46,784 nt of DNA, from the NCBI RefSeq assembly GCF_001884105.1, contig NZ_MACI01000002.1, positions 1 to 46,784 on the forward strand, written 5' to 3'. Source of the stretch: Bacillus luti (GTDB taxonomy: Bacteria; Bacillota; Bacilli; Bacillales; Bacillaceae_G). The stretch's first letter is position 1; every line of letters starts with the position of its first letter. The translations under genes and the position numbers were made by a program. This document shows, one piece after another, positions 16,433 to 25,297 of the stretch. Below the pieces are notes generated by a model. The model saw only the letters and a program-made list of their open reading frames with translations. It made no database searches and was not told where the DNA came from.

Positions 16433-17890
16433 CTATTTAGCTTTCGTAAATGCAAGCGGCTGTGTACTTAACATAGCAGGTACATGTAACTGAAGGGATG
16501 GGAATTCACCACTTACATTCATTTCATAAGCAAATAATAGGCTCATTTTCATTTGGAATAAGTCGATTGGTGCCGAGAAAATGTCGTAGTGATGATGCTG
16601 CAATGGAATCTCCATCTCCATAAATTGTACATATAGGGATTCATCTCGTTTGTATACTTGTAATGTTCCATAAGCAGGATGTTCAAAAGTACCGGTGTAG
16701 TCCTCTAATTTGTGAGAAGGTGTAGTCCCGTTTATTGCTTCAGGAAGGGATTCCAATGTCTCCTTCATCATTTCTCTCATTTTTTCACTATCTTCTACAG
16801 CACGTTCATGCCAGTCGATAAATTCTAGTCCGAGAAGTTCGTCATATATATGTTTTGTAATGTAAGTAGGAAGTAAAGTTTGCCCGGAATTTGTTAGTAC
16901 AATAATACCGATCTTTTCGTTTGGCATAAATGACGCAAGTGCAGAAAATCCATCAATATTACCACCATGATGAATAAGTTTATAACCGCGGTAAGCGCTA
17001 ATAAACCAACCTAATCCGTAGCTGTTTAATGGTGATTCACTTGTTGCTAGCATTGGCTGATCCGGGATTGGTGTATGCGGTGTATACATTTCTTGGAGTA
17101 GTTCAGTAGAAATCAAATCATGATTTTCTATTTTCCCTTCGTTTAAATGGAGCTGGACCCATTTTGCCATATCTTCAATGGTAGAGTTAATACATCCAGC
17201 AGCTCCAACTGTATCAATATTTCGGAATGGTATTTCTTTTATTTCACCATTTTCTTCAGCGTAAGGTAATGCGTAATCATCTGTATGTTGTGAATCTGTA
17301 ATAGAGAAGTTTGTATGCCTCATATGTAACGGCTCTAAAATATGTTCTGTAGCGTATTGTTCCCACGTTTGATTCGTAATGGTTTCCACAATATAGCTAA
17401 TTGTCGCATACATTAAGTTGTTATAAAGAAATGCTGTGCGGAACGGGGCATCAAGTGATAAATGTTTTATTTTTTCTACTAAATCTTTACGAGTTAAAGA
17501 AGAACTGTACCAGAGGGCATCGTGACGACTTACTCCAGTGCGGTGGGAAGCTAAATCACGCCCTGTAACTTGTGAACTAGCTAATATGTCAGATAAAGAG
17601 AAGTTAGGTATATAAGACTGGACAGGGGTATCCCAATTAAACTTTTTTTGTTGTGATAATAAGCTTAGTGAGAGTGTACCAAAAGCTTTCGTTGAGGAAC
17701 CGATTGCGAATAAAGTATTTGGTGTAACAGGCTCTTTTGTCTCTATATTTCGATAGCCAAAACCTTCTGAAATAATAACTTCGCCGTCTTTTATAATAGC
17801 TATAGCAGCGCCAGGAACTTTTAAATCCTTCATCATTTTTTCAACCGTTGTTTGTAAAGAAGTCATAATAGGCGTTTCAATTTTAGACAT
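16433..17890 (-). CDS. Serine beta-lactamase-like hydrolase (class C/PBP4* family)
   Basis: A 485-residue protein of the beta-lactamase/penicillin-binding-like family: SxxK motif in IGSSTKAFG (near residue 66), Tyr-x-Asn in FLYNNLMYA (near 157), and HGGNIDGFS as the third-motif equivalent (near 310), followed by a C-terminal beta-rich domain (LEDYTGTFEHPAYGTLQVY, DUF3471-like). No signal peptide is seen, so it appears cytoplasmic. Homologues include esterases, D-aminopeptidases and PbpE-like peptidases; clinically relevant beta-lactamase activity should not be assumed. ATG 17890 is set by TTGGAGG eight bases upstream. Confidence 0.87.
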   Translation of the reverse strand: MSKIETPIMTSLQTTVEKMMKDLKVPGAAIAIIKDGEVIISEGFGYRNIETKEPVTPNTLFAIGSSTKAFGTLSLSLLSQQKKFNWDTPVQSYIPNFSLSDILASSQVTGRDLASHRTGVSRHDALWYSSSLTRKDLVEKIKHLSLDAPFRTAFLYNNLMYATISYIVETITNQTWEQYATEHILEPLHMRHTNFSITDSQHTDDYALPYAEENGEIKEIPFRNIDTVGAAGCINSTIEDMAKWVQLHLNEGKIENHDLISTELLQEMYTPHTPIPDQPMLATSESPLNSYGLGWFISAYRGYKLIHHGGNIDGFSALASFMPNEKIGIIVLTNSGQTLLPTYITKHIYDELLGLEFIDWHERAVEDSEKMREMMKETLESLPEAINGTTPSHKLEDYTGTFEHPAYGTLQVYKRDESLYVQFMEMEIPLQHHHYDIFSAPIDLFQMKMSLLFAYEMNVSGEFPSLQLHVPAMLSTQPLAFTKAK

Positions 17891-18088
17891 ACTTCTAACC
17901 TCCAAATATAAATTTTTCCCTACCGCACTATACTTTCGGTAATAGAAAATGAAAACCTTTTTAAATATGGAAAGTTAATAATTTTGTAAGAATTACTGAA
18001 AGAAATTTTATTAATTAGGATTATTAAATTTATGGTTTTTCATGTTATGATAAATTGCATATAAGATTGAAAGAAGGTTTTTCTACAT

Positions 18089-19045
18089 ATGAAACATGCT
18101 GAATATGAATACTTAAATTTATGCCGTCACGTAATGGAGAACGGTACGAAAAAAGAAGATCGTACAGGGACAGGAACTGTATCTGTATTTGGATATCAAA
18201 TGCGCTTTGATCTTAGTAAAGGGTTTCCTTTATTAACGACAAAGAGAGTACCATTTCGCCTTGTAGCAAGTGAACTCCTTTGGTTTATGAAAGGTGATAC
18301 AAATATTCGTTATTTATTGCAACATAATAATAATATTTGGAATGAATGGGCGTTTAAGAGCTGGGTAGAAAGTGACGAGTATACTGGTCCTGATATGACA
18401 GATTTCGGTCTTCGCTCACAACAAGATGAAGAGTTTAAAGTGCAATACGATGAGCAAATGGAATTGTTTAAAAAGAACGTTTTAGAAGACGATGCATTCT
18501 CCAAGAAGTTTGGATATTTAGGAGACGTATACGGAAAACAATGGCGTGCTTGGAAAACGACAGCTGGTGAAACACTTGATCAGCTAAAAGATGTAATTGA
18601 TATGATTAAGAAAACGCCTGATTCACGTCGCTTAATTGTTTCTGCTTGGAATCCAGAAGATGTACCAAGTATGGCCTTACCGCCTTGTCATACGCTATTC
18701 CAGTTTTATGTAGCAGATGGAAAGCTTTCTTGTCAGTTATATCAAAGAAGTGGAGATATATTCCTTGGAATTCCCTTTAACATTGCAAGCTACTCACTAC
18801 TAACACATTTAATTGCACATGAATGCGGACTTGAAGTGGGAGAATTTGTTCATACAATTGGAGATGCACACATTTATACGAATCATTTTGAGCAAGTAGA
18901 AAAGCAATTGGCACGTGAACCACGTCCATTCCCGAAACTTACATTAAATCCAGATGTGAAATCTGTTTTTGATTTTGAAATGGAAGATTTAACAATTGAA
19001 GGATATGATCCACACCCAGCAATTAAAGCACCAGTTGCAGTGTAA
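18089..19045 (+). CDS. thyA: Thymidylate synthase
   Basis: The 318-residue ThyA makes dTMP from dUMP using methylenetetrahydrofolate. Visible landmarks: [20 protein letters not shown] at the N terminus (with the phosphate-binding Arg), catalytic Cys in [13 protein letters not shown] near residue 199, [17 protein letters not shown] and HIYTNHFEQ. It is the long form with the roughly 50-residue insertion (about residues 85-135), as in Lactobacillus casei and Staphylococcus, not the 264-residue E. coli/ThyB form. Coupled with dfrA 19 bases downstream, which regenerates tetrahydrofolate from the dihydrofolate made here. A TGTTATGAT extended -10 lies near 18043. Confidence 0.97.
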   Translation: MKHAEYEYLNLCRHVMENGTKKEDRTGTGTVSVFGYQMRFDLSKGFPLLTTKRVPFRLVASELLWFMKGDTNIRYLLQHNNNIWNEWAFKSWVESDEYTGPDMTDFGLRSQQDEEFKVQYDEQMELFKKNVLEDDAFSKKFGYLGDVYGKQWRAWKTTAGETLDQLKDVIDMIKKTPDSRRLIVSAWNPEDVPSMALPPCHTLFQFYVADGKLSCQLYQRSGDIFLGIPFNIASYSLLTHLIAHECGLEVGEFVHTIGDAHIYTNHFEQVEKQLAREPRPFPKLTLNPDVKSVFDFEMEDLTIEGYDPHPAIKAPVAV

Positions 19046-19064
19046 TTGTAGAGGAGATGAAAAG

Positions 19065-19553
19065 ATGATAGTTTCATTTATGGTCGCAATGGACGAGAAT
19101 AGAGTAATTGGTAAAGATAATAATTTACCTTGGCGTTTACCAAGTGAATTACAGTATGTAAAGAAAACAACGATGGGTCATCCACTTATTATGGGAAGAA
19201 AGAACTATGAAGCGATTGGTAGACCGCTGCCTGGAAGACGTAATATTATTGTAACTCGTAATGAAGGGTATCATGTTGAAGGTTGTGAAGTTGCTCATTC
19301 TGTAGAAGAAGTATTCGAACTATGCAAAAATGAAGAAGAGATTTTTATTTTTGGCGGAGCGCAAATTTATGATCTCTTTTTACCTTATGTAGACAAGTTA
19401 TATATAACAAAAATCCACTATGCATTTGAAGGAGATACATTCTTCCCAGAAATGGATATGACAAATTGGGAAGAAATTTTTGGTGAAAAAGGTTTAACAG
19501 ATGAAAAAAATCCGTATACGTATTACTACCATGTATATGAGAAGAAACAATAA
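19065..19553 (+). CDS. dfrA: Dihydrofolate reductase
   Basis: A 162-residue DHFR: MIVSFMVAMDENRVIGKDNNLPWRLPSEL with the catalytic acid Glu28, the NADPH-binding GRKNYEAIGRPLPGRRNIIVTR stretch and IFIFGGAQIYDLFLP. Phe96 sits in the last motif; from memory this is the residue discussed for the naturally poor trimethoprim sensitivity of B. anthracis/cereus DHFR. The ATG at 19065 has GAGGAGA eight bases upstream. It shares an operon with thyA and is closed by a strong terminator. Confidence 0.96.
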   Translation: MIVSFMVAMDENRVIGKDNNLPWRLPSELQYVKKTTMGHPLIMGRKNYEAIGRPLPGRRNIIVTRNEGYHVEGCEVAHSVEEVFELCKNEEEIFIFGGAQIYDLFLPYVDKLYITKIHYAFEGDTFFPEMDMTNWEEIFGEKGLTDEKNPYTYYYHVYEKKQ

Positions 19554-19555
19554 TC

Positions 19556-19591
19556 AAAAAGATTGATGTGAAAATTCACATCAATCTTTTT
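19556..19591 (+). terminator. Intrinsic terminator after thyA-dfrA
   Basis: AAAAAGATTGATGTG, AAAATT, CACATCAATCTTTTT: 15-bp stem. Confidence 0.93.
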
Positions 19592-19709
19592 ATTTGTATT
19601 CATCAATATAAGTTTATAGATGAGATTCGATAGTGCTATAATAAAAGATAGCATGTAAAAAAATGCTAAAATTTTCAAAGTACTAGTATAGAAAGAGGAG
19701 GAGAATCGA

Positions 19710-21695
19710 TTGAAAAAGATATGGGGGATTCTTTTTCTTTGCTTAACATTCATGTTAGTCGGATGCGGTAAAGAAGAAAAACCACAAGAAGCGTTTGATA
19801 CATATGCAAAAGCATGGAATAAACAAAAATTTGCAGATATGTATGAGCAATTATCAGAAAATGCAAAAAAAGATATTTCAAAGAAAGAGTTCACTGAGAA
19901 ATATGAAAAAATTTATTCTGGCATTGAAGTGAAGAACTTAAAAGTTGAAACAGGAGAAATAAAAGAAGATAAAAAAGATGAAGGTCCTGTTCCTTTTAAA
20001 GTAAGTATGGATACAGTTGGTGGCAAAATTACTTTTGGGTATGAAGCGAAAATGGTGAAAGAAAAAGATGGAGATAAAGAATCTTGGAAAATAGATTGGA
20101 CTCCTGATTTTATATTCCCAGGCATGACGAAAGATAGTAAAGTTCGTATGCAAACGACAGAGCCAAAACGTGGAGAAATATATGACCGTAACGGTAAATA
20201 TCTTGCGGTAAATGGTAAAGCTTCTGAAATTGGAATAGTTCCAGAAAAATTAGACGATACTGCTCCGCAAACGAAAGAGACTGTAGCGAAGTTGTTAAAC
20301 ATGTCTGTAGAAGAGATCGATCAAAAGCTAGCTGCTAAATGGGTAAAACCAAATTATCTCGTACCAATTGGAATATTACCTGAAGGGGCAACGCAAAATT
20401 CATATATTGATTTACCTGGTGTTTCAACAAAGCCTGTAAATGTTCGTACATATCCGTTAGGAGAAGCGGCAGCACATCTTACTGGCTATATTGGAAAAGT
20501 GAATGCTGAAGATTTAAAAACGCTACAAAAGAAAGGCTATCAAGCCGATGATCCAGTTGGTAAGGCCGGATTAGAGCAAGTATTTGAAGAAAAGCTCCGC
20601 GGTAAAAAAGGTGGCCGTGTCTTTGTAGAGGATGCACAAGGAAAAGAAATAAAGAATTTAGCAAAAACAGAAGCTGTTGATGGAGAAAATGTAACTTTAA
20701 CGATTGATAGTGCTGTTCAAGAAGAAATTTATATTGAAATGAAAAATGAGGTAGGATCAAGTGCAGCAATTAATCCAAAGACTGGAGAAACACTTGCACT
20801 TGTGAGCACGCCAGCTTATAATCCAAATACTCTTACAAGAGGGGCGTCAAAGGCACAACGCGATGCAGTAAATAATGATCCGAAAAAACCGATGACAAAT
20901 CGCTTTACACAATTATCAGTACCAGGTTCTGTATTTAAACCAATTACAGCTGCAATTGGTCTTGAAACGAAAACGATTGATCCAAAAGAAGAGTTGAAAA
21001 TTGAAGGATTGAAATGGACAAAAGATTCTTCTTGGGGTAATTATTATGTAACGCGTGTAAAAGATGCAAATCCGATTGATTTTGATAAGGCGATGAAATA
21101 TTCTGATAATATTTATTTCGCACAAGAAGCTTTGAAAATCGGAAAAGACAAATTTATGAGTGAAGCGAAAAAATTCGGATTCGATGAGAAGTTACCAATT
21201 GAATATGGATTCCCAGCTTCGAAAATCGCAAATGATGGTATTAAAAATGATATTCAAATGGCAGACACAGGTTATGGACAAGGGCAAGTGTTAATGACGC
21301 CGCTTCATCTAGCATTAACGTACGCACCAATTGTTAATGACGGAAACATACCTTCTCCATATATTATTAAAACAGATAAGCAACCAAAAGTTTGGAAAGA
21401 GAATGTAATTTCAAAAGGAAATCAAGATATATTAAAAACTGCTATGACGAAAGTAATTAATGATCCAGATGGTACAGGGAAAATTGCTAAAATTGATGGC
21501 ATGACTCTTGCTGGAAAAACAGGCACAGCAGAATTAAAAGTATCAAAAGAGGCAGAAGGAAAAGAACTAGGTTGGTTCGCTGCATTTGATTTAAATGCGC
21601 CGGATATGGTCATTACAATGATGATTGAAGATGTAAAAGGTAGAGGTGGAAGTAATATTCCAGCTGAAAAAGTAAAACATGTATTTCAAAAATAA
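19710..21695 (+). CDS. pbpC: Class B penicillin-binding lipoprotein, PBP3/PbpC (PBP2a-like)
   Basis: A 661-residue transpeptidase with a lipoprotein signal (lipobox LVGC, Cys19). Then come an NTF2-like MecA N-terminal domain (about 25-140), a dimerisation domain opening TEPKRGEIYDRNGKYLA, and the transpeptidase domain with Ser407 in SVFK, SDN at 465-467 and KTG at 603-605. All three active-site motifs are present. This domain order is that of B. subtilis PBP3 and staphylococcal PBP2a, whose members bind beta-lactams weakly. It cross-links peptidoglycan outside the membrane. TTG start behind AGGAGGAG. Monocistronic with its own terminator. Confidence 0.93.
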   Translation: MKKIWGILFLCLTFMLVGCGKEEKPQEAFDTYAKAWNKQKFADMYEQLSENAKKDISKKEFTEKYEKIYSGIEVKNLKVETGEIKEDKKDEGPVPFKVSMDTVGGKITFGYEAKMVKEKDGDKESWKIDWTPDFIFPGMTKDSKVRMQTTEPKRGEIYDRNGKYLAVNGKASEIGIVPEKLDDTAPQTKETVAKLLNMSVEEIDQKLAAKWVKPNYLVPIGILPEGATQNSYIDLPGVSTKPVNVRTYPLGEAAAHLTGYIGKVNAEDLKTLQKKGYQADDPVGKAGLEQVFEEKLRGKKGGRVFVEDAQGKEIKNLAKTEAVDGENVTLTIDSAVQEEIYIEMKNEVGSSAAINPKTGETLALVSTPAYNPNTLTRGASKAQRDAVNNDPKKPMTNRFTQLSVPGSVFKPITAAIGLETKTIDPKEELKIEGLKWTKDSSWGNYYVTRVKDANPIDFDKAMKYSDNIYFAQEALKIGKDKFMSEAKKFGFDEKLPIEYGFPASKIANDGIKNDIQMADTGYGQGQVLMTPLHLALTYAPIVNDGNIPSPYIIKTDKQPKVWKENVISKGNQDILKTAMTKVINDPDGTGKIAKIDGMTLAGKTGTAELKVSKEAEGKELGWFAAFDLNAPDMVITMMIEDVKGRGGSNIPAEKVKHVFQK

Positions 21696-21703
21696 TATGT
21701 AAT

Positions 21704-21742
21704 AAAAGGCTAGCTCTATAATTTGTAGAGCTAGCCTTTTTA
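21704..21742 (+). terminator. Intrinsic terminator after pbpC
   Basis: AAAAGGCTAGCTCTA and TAGAGCTAGCCTTTT: 15-bp perfect stem. Confidence 0.93.
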
Positions 21743-21829
21743 TATGAAAAAATTCTTAATATTTGTATACTAAATTTTAAGGAAATAAAATAAATCATTA
21801 ACTTACGAAAAAAAAGTAGCTATTTTTTA

Positions 21830-21875
21830 TTGACATCGAACATAACTTTTTGTATTATACTTACATAAGGTAAGT
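21830..21875 (+). promoter_or_regulatory. Sigma-A promoter with operator dyad for azoR
   Basis: TTGACA (21830-21835), 17-base spacer, TATTAT (21853-21858): a near-consensus promoter. An inverted repeat, ACTTAC (21859-21864), ATAAG, GTAAGT (21870-21875), sits exactly at the expected transcription start. B. subtilis azoreductase genes are repressed by quinone/electrophile sensors (YodB, MhqR); whether this dyad is such a site is inference. Confidence 0.65.
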
Positions 21876-21936
21876 TATTTACTTTCAAATTATAAATCTC
21901 AAATTAAAGATAAAGTGTAAAAAGGGAGAGAATACA

Positions 21937-22572
21937 ATGACAAAAGTACTATTTATTACAGCAAATCCAAATTCAGCAGAAGGTTCTTTCGGAATGGCAG
22001 TAGGGGAAGCTTTCATCGAAGCTTATAAAAACGAACATCCACAAGACGAAGTTGTAACAATTGATTTATTCAACACTACAGTACCAGCAATCGATGCAGA
22101 TGTATTTGCTGCTTGGGGTAAATTTGCAGCAGGTGAAGGCTTTGAAACTTTAACTGAAGCTCAACAACAAAAAGTTGCAGCAATGAACACAAACTTAGAA
22201 ACATTTATGCATGCAGATCGTTATGTATTCGTAACTCCAATGTGGAACTTTAGCTACCCACCAGTAGTAAAAGCATACTTAGATAACGTAGCAATCGCAG
22301 GTAAAACATTCAAATATACTGAAAATGGTCCAGTTGGCTTATTAGAAGGTAAAAAAGCACTTCACATTCAAGCAACAGGTGGCGTATATTCTGAAGGAGC
22401 ATACGCAGCTGTAGACTTCGGACGCAATCATTTAAAAACTGTATTAGGATTTGTCGGTGTAAATGATACTGAATATATTGCAGTTGAAGGTATGAATGCA
22501 AACCCTGAAAAAGCACAAGAAATTAAAGAAGCAGCAATTGCTAATGCTCGTGAATTAGCAAAACGTTTCTAA
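21937..22572 (+). CDS. azoR: FMN-dependent NADH-azoreductase
   Basis: A 211-residue flavodoxin-fold AzoR: FMN-phosphate loop ITANPNSAEGSFGMAVG near residues 7-23, FVTPMWNFSYPPVVKAYLDNV near 97-117 and QATGGVYSEG near 144-153. Such enzymes reduce quinones and azo compounds with NADH by two-electron transfer and protect against electrophile and thiol stress. The gene uses frequent codons and has a strong AAAGGGAGAG site and a near-consensus promoter, so it can be highly expressed when derepressed. B. cereus-group genomes carry several azoR paralogues; which one this is cannot be told. Confidence 0.93.
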   Translation: MTKVLFITANPNSAEGSFGMAVGEAFIEAYKNEHPQDEVVTIDLFNTTVPAIDADVFAAWGKFAAGEGFETLTEAQQQKVAAMNTNLETFMHADRYVFVTPMWNFSYPPVVKAYLDNVAIAGKTFKYTENGPVGLLEGKKALHIQATGGVYSEGAYAAVDFGRNHLKTVLGFVGVNDTEYIAVEGMNANPEKAQEIKEAAIANARELAKRF

Positions 22573-22584
22573 TATAGAATGCTT

Positions 22585-22622
22585 AAAAAATGTCCAAACA
22601 CTTGCTGTTTGGACATTTTTTC
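22585..22622 (+). terminator. Intrinsic terminator after azoR
   Basis: AAAAAATGTCCAAACA and TGTTTGGACATTTTTT around a five-base loop. Confidence 0.93.
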
Positions 22623-22684
22623 TTCTTTTTCCTTCGTTTGTCTAGTATAATGAAGGTCGGAATGATAATAGGTGGGGGTTCTGT

Positions 22685-23404
22685 ATGATTCAAACGTTTT
22701 TTAAAATCTTTTATTTAATTTTAATCGTAATTGCGATTACACCGAGAATGTGGCGTCTTAAAAGACAAGTAAATACGATGTCGCCACAAGAAAAAGATAA
22801 TGCTGTGTACAAAACGACAAATTGGTTTGGTAAGAAAATGGTACGTGTAGCTGGGGGAACAGTAGAAGTTAAAGGACTTGAAAATGTTCCGAAAGACAAG
22901 CCGGTACTAGTTGTAAGTAATCATCAAAGTAATATGGATATCCCTGTTTTACTAGGTTATTTAAATAAACCAATTGGCTTCGTTTCAAAGGCAGAGATTA
23001 AAAAGTTCCCAGTTGTACCAACTTGGATGGAACTTATGAATTGTGTATTTATGGATCGTAATGATCGTCGTCAATCTCTTCAAGCGATTAAAGATGGAAT
23101 TGAGCTGTTAAAGAATGGACATTCTATCGTAATTTTCCCTGAAGGAACGAGAAGTAAAGGTGGCGAAATTGGAGAGTTTAAGGCTGGAAGTTTTCACCTT
23201 GCTGTAAAATCTGGTGTAGCAATCTTACCTGTAACATTAGATGGGACATATAAAATGTTTGAAGCGAATGGAAATCGCATGAAACGAGCGCATGCAACAG
23301 TAACGATTTCTAAGCCAATTACGCCTGAAGAGTATGCGAATATGGATATTAAAGAGTTAACGAAGCATACTCAAGATGTCATCGCATCTCAATTACATAA
23401 GTAG
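22685..23404 (+). CDS. 1-acyl-sn-glycerol-3-phosphate acyltransferase (PlsC family)
   Basis: A 239-residue membrane-associated acyltransferase: an N-terminal hydrophobic anchor (about residues 4-21), catalytic NHQSNMDIP (HX4D motif) near residues 78-86, and the glycerol-phosphate-binding FPEGTRSKGG near 154-163, then PVTLDGT. It should acylate lysophosphatidic acid to phosphatidic acid. Position next to dfrA/hlyIII matches B. subtilis ypkP, a PlsC-like gene beside dfrA, as I recall that map. It has its own GGTGGGGG binding site and a terminator that also serves the converging hlyIII. Confidence 0.9.
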   Translation: MIQTFFKIFYLILIVIAITPRMWRLKRQVNTMSPQEKDNAVYKTTNWFGKKMVRVAGGTVEVKGLENVPKDKPVLVVSNHQSNMDIPVLLGYLNKPIGFVSKAEIKKFPVVPTWMELMNCVFMDRNDRRQSLQAIKDGIELLKNGHSIVIFPEGTRSKGGEIGEFKAGSFHLAVKSGVAILPVTLDGTYKMFEANGNRMKRAHATVTISKPITPEEYANMDIKELTKHTQDVIASQLHK

Positions 23405-23405
23405 T

Positions 23406-23444
23406 AAAAAAGGTTTCAGCTTATATCAAGCTGAAACCTTTTTT
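23406..23444. terminator. Bidirectional terminator between plsC-like and hlyIII
   Basis: AAAAAAGGTTTCAGCTT and AAGCTGAAACCTTTTTT: 17-bp perfect stem with a five-base loop. Confidence 0.93.
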
Positions 23445-23445
23445 A

Positions 23446-24102
23446 TTACGCTGTAGGTAAGACATAAAAGAGTACGCAGAAGAACATCATCGCACTACCA
23501 CCTAAAACGAAAAGATGCCAAATGGCATGATTGAAAGGTAACCTTTCCCAAAGGAAGAATATAGCTCCTACAGAATATAAAATTCCGCCCGCTAACAGTA
23601 GTGAAAAACCATGGCCAGTTAAATTTTCATAAAGTGGTTTAATAGCAACGATTATGAGCCAGCCCATTATGATATAACATAGCGTTGATGCCTTAATAAA
23701 GCGACGTACAAAGAAAATTTTGAAGATGATACCTCCGATTGCTAGTGTCCATATAATAGCGAGTAACGTCCAGCCTAATGGTCCACGAAGCGTAATAAGT
23801 AAAAAAGGAGTATACGTGCCAGCGATTAATAAATAAATGGCTGAGTGATCTAAAATAGTAAACAATTTTTCTACCTTTGGATGGTGAATGCTATGTAACA
23901 ATGTCGAAAACAAGTACAGTAAGAACATGCTTACACCATAAACCGTAAATGCAACTACTGCAGATGCGGTACCATGCTTAGAGGCATGAATAATCAATAT
24001 GATTAAGGCAGGGATGCTTAAAATGGCACCGATACCATGTGTAATTGCATTTGCAATTTCTTCTTTCACAAATTGGGTCATTCGTGTCATTTTTTCAGTC
24101 AT
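23446..24102 (-). CDS. hlyIII: Hemolysin III family protein (YplQ-like, PAQR fold)
   Basis: A 218-residue seven-span membrane protein with the Hly-III/PAQR residues: EEIANAITHGIG (Glu, Asn, His) near the start, LLHSIHH in the second span region, DHSAIYLLIAGTYTPF, and HAIWHLFV near the C terminus, which together make the metal site of this fold. B. cereus hemolysin III forms pores when expressed in E. coli, but the normal role of the family may be lipid-linked. The ATG at 24102 is set by AGAAAGGA eight bases upstream; earlier in-frame starts lack a site. Confidence 0.92.
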   Translation of the reverse strand: MTEKMTRMTQFVKEEIANAITHGIGAILSIPALIILIIHASKHGTASAVVAFTVYGVSMFLLYLFSTLLHSIHHPKVEKLFTILDHSAIYLLIAGTYTPFLLITLRGPLGWTLLAIIWTLAIGGIIFKIFFVRRFIKASTLCYIIMGWLIIVAIKPLYENLTGHGFSLLLAGGILYSVGAIFFLWERLPFNHAIWHLFVLGGSAMMFFCVLFYVLPTA

Positions 24103-24315
24103 AATGCAAATCCTTTCTACTATCATAAAATAATATGTCGTTTCCCTTACCATATCATACACAAGGGCAATAGAAAATGAAATTTGTATAATTGATTATA
24201 TTTTTGAATTTTTTTGACAAAAGCCAATGGATTTGTTGACGTTTTCAAACTTTTTTGACAAAATAAAATTATGTAATAGTAGGACAAGGAATCTACTAAT
24301 AAAGGGGATGGGGAA

Positions 24316-24501
24316 ATGTTTTCAAATATTGGCTTTCCAGGGTTAATTTTAATTTTAGTAGCTGTACTCATTTTATTTGGACCTAAAAAATTGCCGGAAA
24401 TCGGGAAGGCTTTAGGGGAAACGTTAAAAGAGTTTAAAAAATCAACGAAAGAATTGACAGATGATGCATTTCAAGAGAAGGAAAAGAAAGAAAAAATGTA
24501 A
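24316..24501 (+). CDS. tatA: Sec-independent (Tat) translocase subunit TatA
   Basis: A 61-residue TatA: one N-terminal membrane helix (residues about 3-21), the [22 protein letters not shown] hinge and amphipathic helix, and a charged tail. TatA multimers form the passage for folded, twin-arginine-tagged proteins together with TatC. It is directly upstream of tatC (about 40 bases), the minimal TatAC arrangement of Bacillus. No obvious Tat substrate lies next to it. AAAGGGGATGGGG lies upstream of the ATG. Confidence 0.95.
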
Positions 24502-24543
24502 TGAATTTTCCTTGTAATGGATAAATAAAGTGTGGTGAACGAG

Positions 24544-25284
24544 ATGGAAGATCAAGAAATGAGCGTAGTAGAACATATTGTTGAGCTTCGTAAACGAGTA
24601 ATATATACAGTCTTATCATTTGTATTATTTTTAATTATTGGATTTACTTTTACGAAGGATATATATTTTTGGCTCGTAAAAGATTTGCCGATGAAGTTAA
24701 CAGTTCTGGGACCGAGTGATGTATTGTGGATTTTTTTCTCGATCGCTACAGTATTTGCTATCGTTTGTACAATTCCTTTTGCTGCTATACAAATTTGGTT
24801 ATTTGTAAAACCGGGGTTACATCCAAATGAACAAAAGATGACAGTGATGTATATACCGGTATTGTCTATATTATTTATTTTAGGTTTATGTTTTGGATAT
24901 TTCGTTGTAATGCCGTTTTTATTTCATTTTTTAACTACGATAGGTAATGAAATGTTTAATACGATGTTTACTACAGAAAAATATTTTCATTTTGTACTTA
25001 ATTTAACAGTGCCATTCGCTGTGATTTTTGAATTACCTGTAGTGGTGATGTTTTTAACGAGTATTGGACTTTTAACAGCAGAATTTCTTGTGAAAATAAG
25101 AAGATATGCTTACGTAGCCTTGATAATAATCGCATCGTGTATATCGCCACCAGATTTTTTATCACATAGTTTAGTAGCGGTACCGCTTATTTGTATTTAT
25201 GAAATTAGTATCGCTTTATCAAAGATTGTTAGTAAACGAAAACAAAAAAGAGAAGAAATACATTCGAAAAGTGCCTCGTTATAA
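24544..25284 (+). CDS. tatC: Sec-independent (Tat) translocase subunit TatC
   Basis: A 246-residue, six-span TatC: it starts MEDQEMSVVEHIVELRKRV, the conserved cytoplasmic N terminus with the signal-peptide-binding Glu/Arg region. The first loop holds VKPGLHPNEQK and the late spans end in SPPDFLSHSLVAVPL. It recognises twin-arginine signal peptides and recruits TatA. GGTGA lies upstream of ATG 24544; an upstream in-frame GTG is inside that site. Forms an operon with tatA and is followed by a terminator. Confidence 0.95.
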   Translation: MEDQEMSVVEHIVELRKRVIYTVLSFVLFLIIGFTFTKDIYFWLVKDLPMKLTVLGPSDVLWIFFSIATVFAIVCTIPFAAIQIWLFVKPGLHPNEQKMTVMYIPVLSILFILGLCFGYFVVMPFLFHFLTTIGNEMFNTMFTTEKYFHFVLNLTVPFAVIFELPVVVMFLTSIGLLTAEFLVKIRRYAYVALIIIASCISPPDFLSHSLVAVPLICIYEISIALSKIVSKRKQKREEIHSKSASL

Positions 25285-25297
25285 AGGCACTTTTTTA
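25267..25297 (+). terminator. Intrinsic terminator after tatAC
   Basis: AAAAGTGCC and GGCACTTTT with a ten-base loop and T tail; it overlaps the tatC stop. Confidence 0.85.

Noticed and set aside
16433-17890. Calling the serine hydrolase a true beta-lactamase
   Set aside because: No signal peptide, a DUF3471-like C-terminal domain and an HGG third motif fit the esterase/peptidase relatives better.
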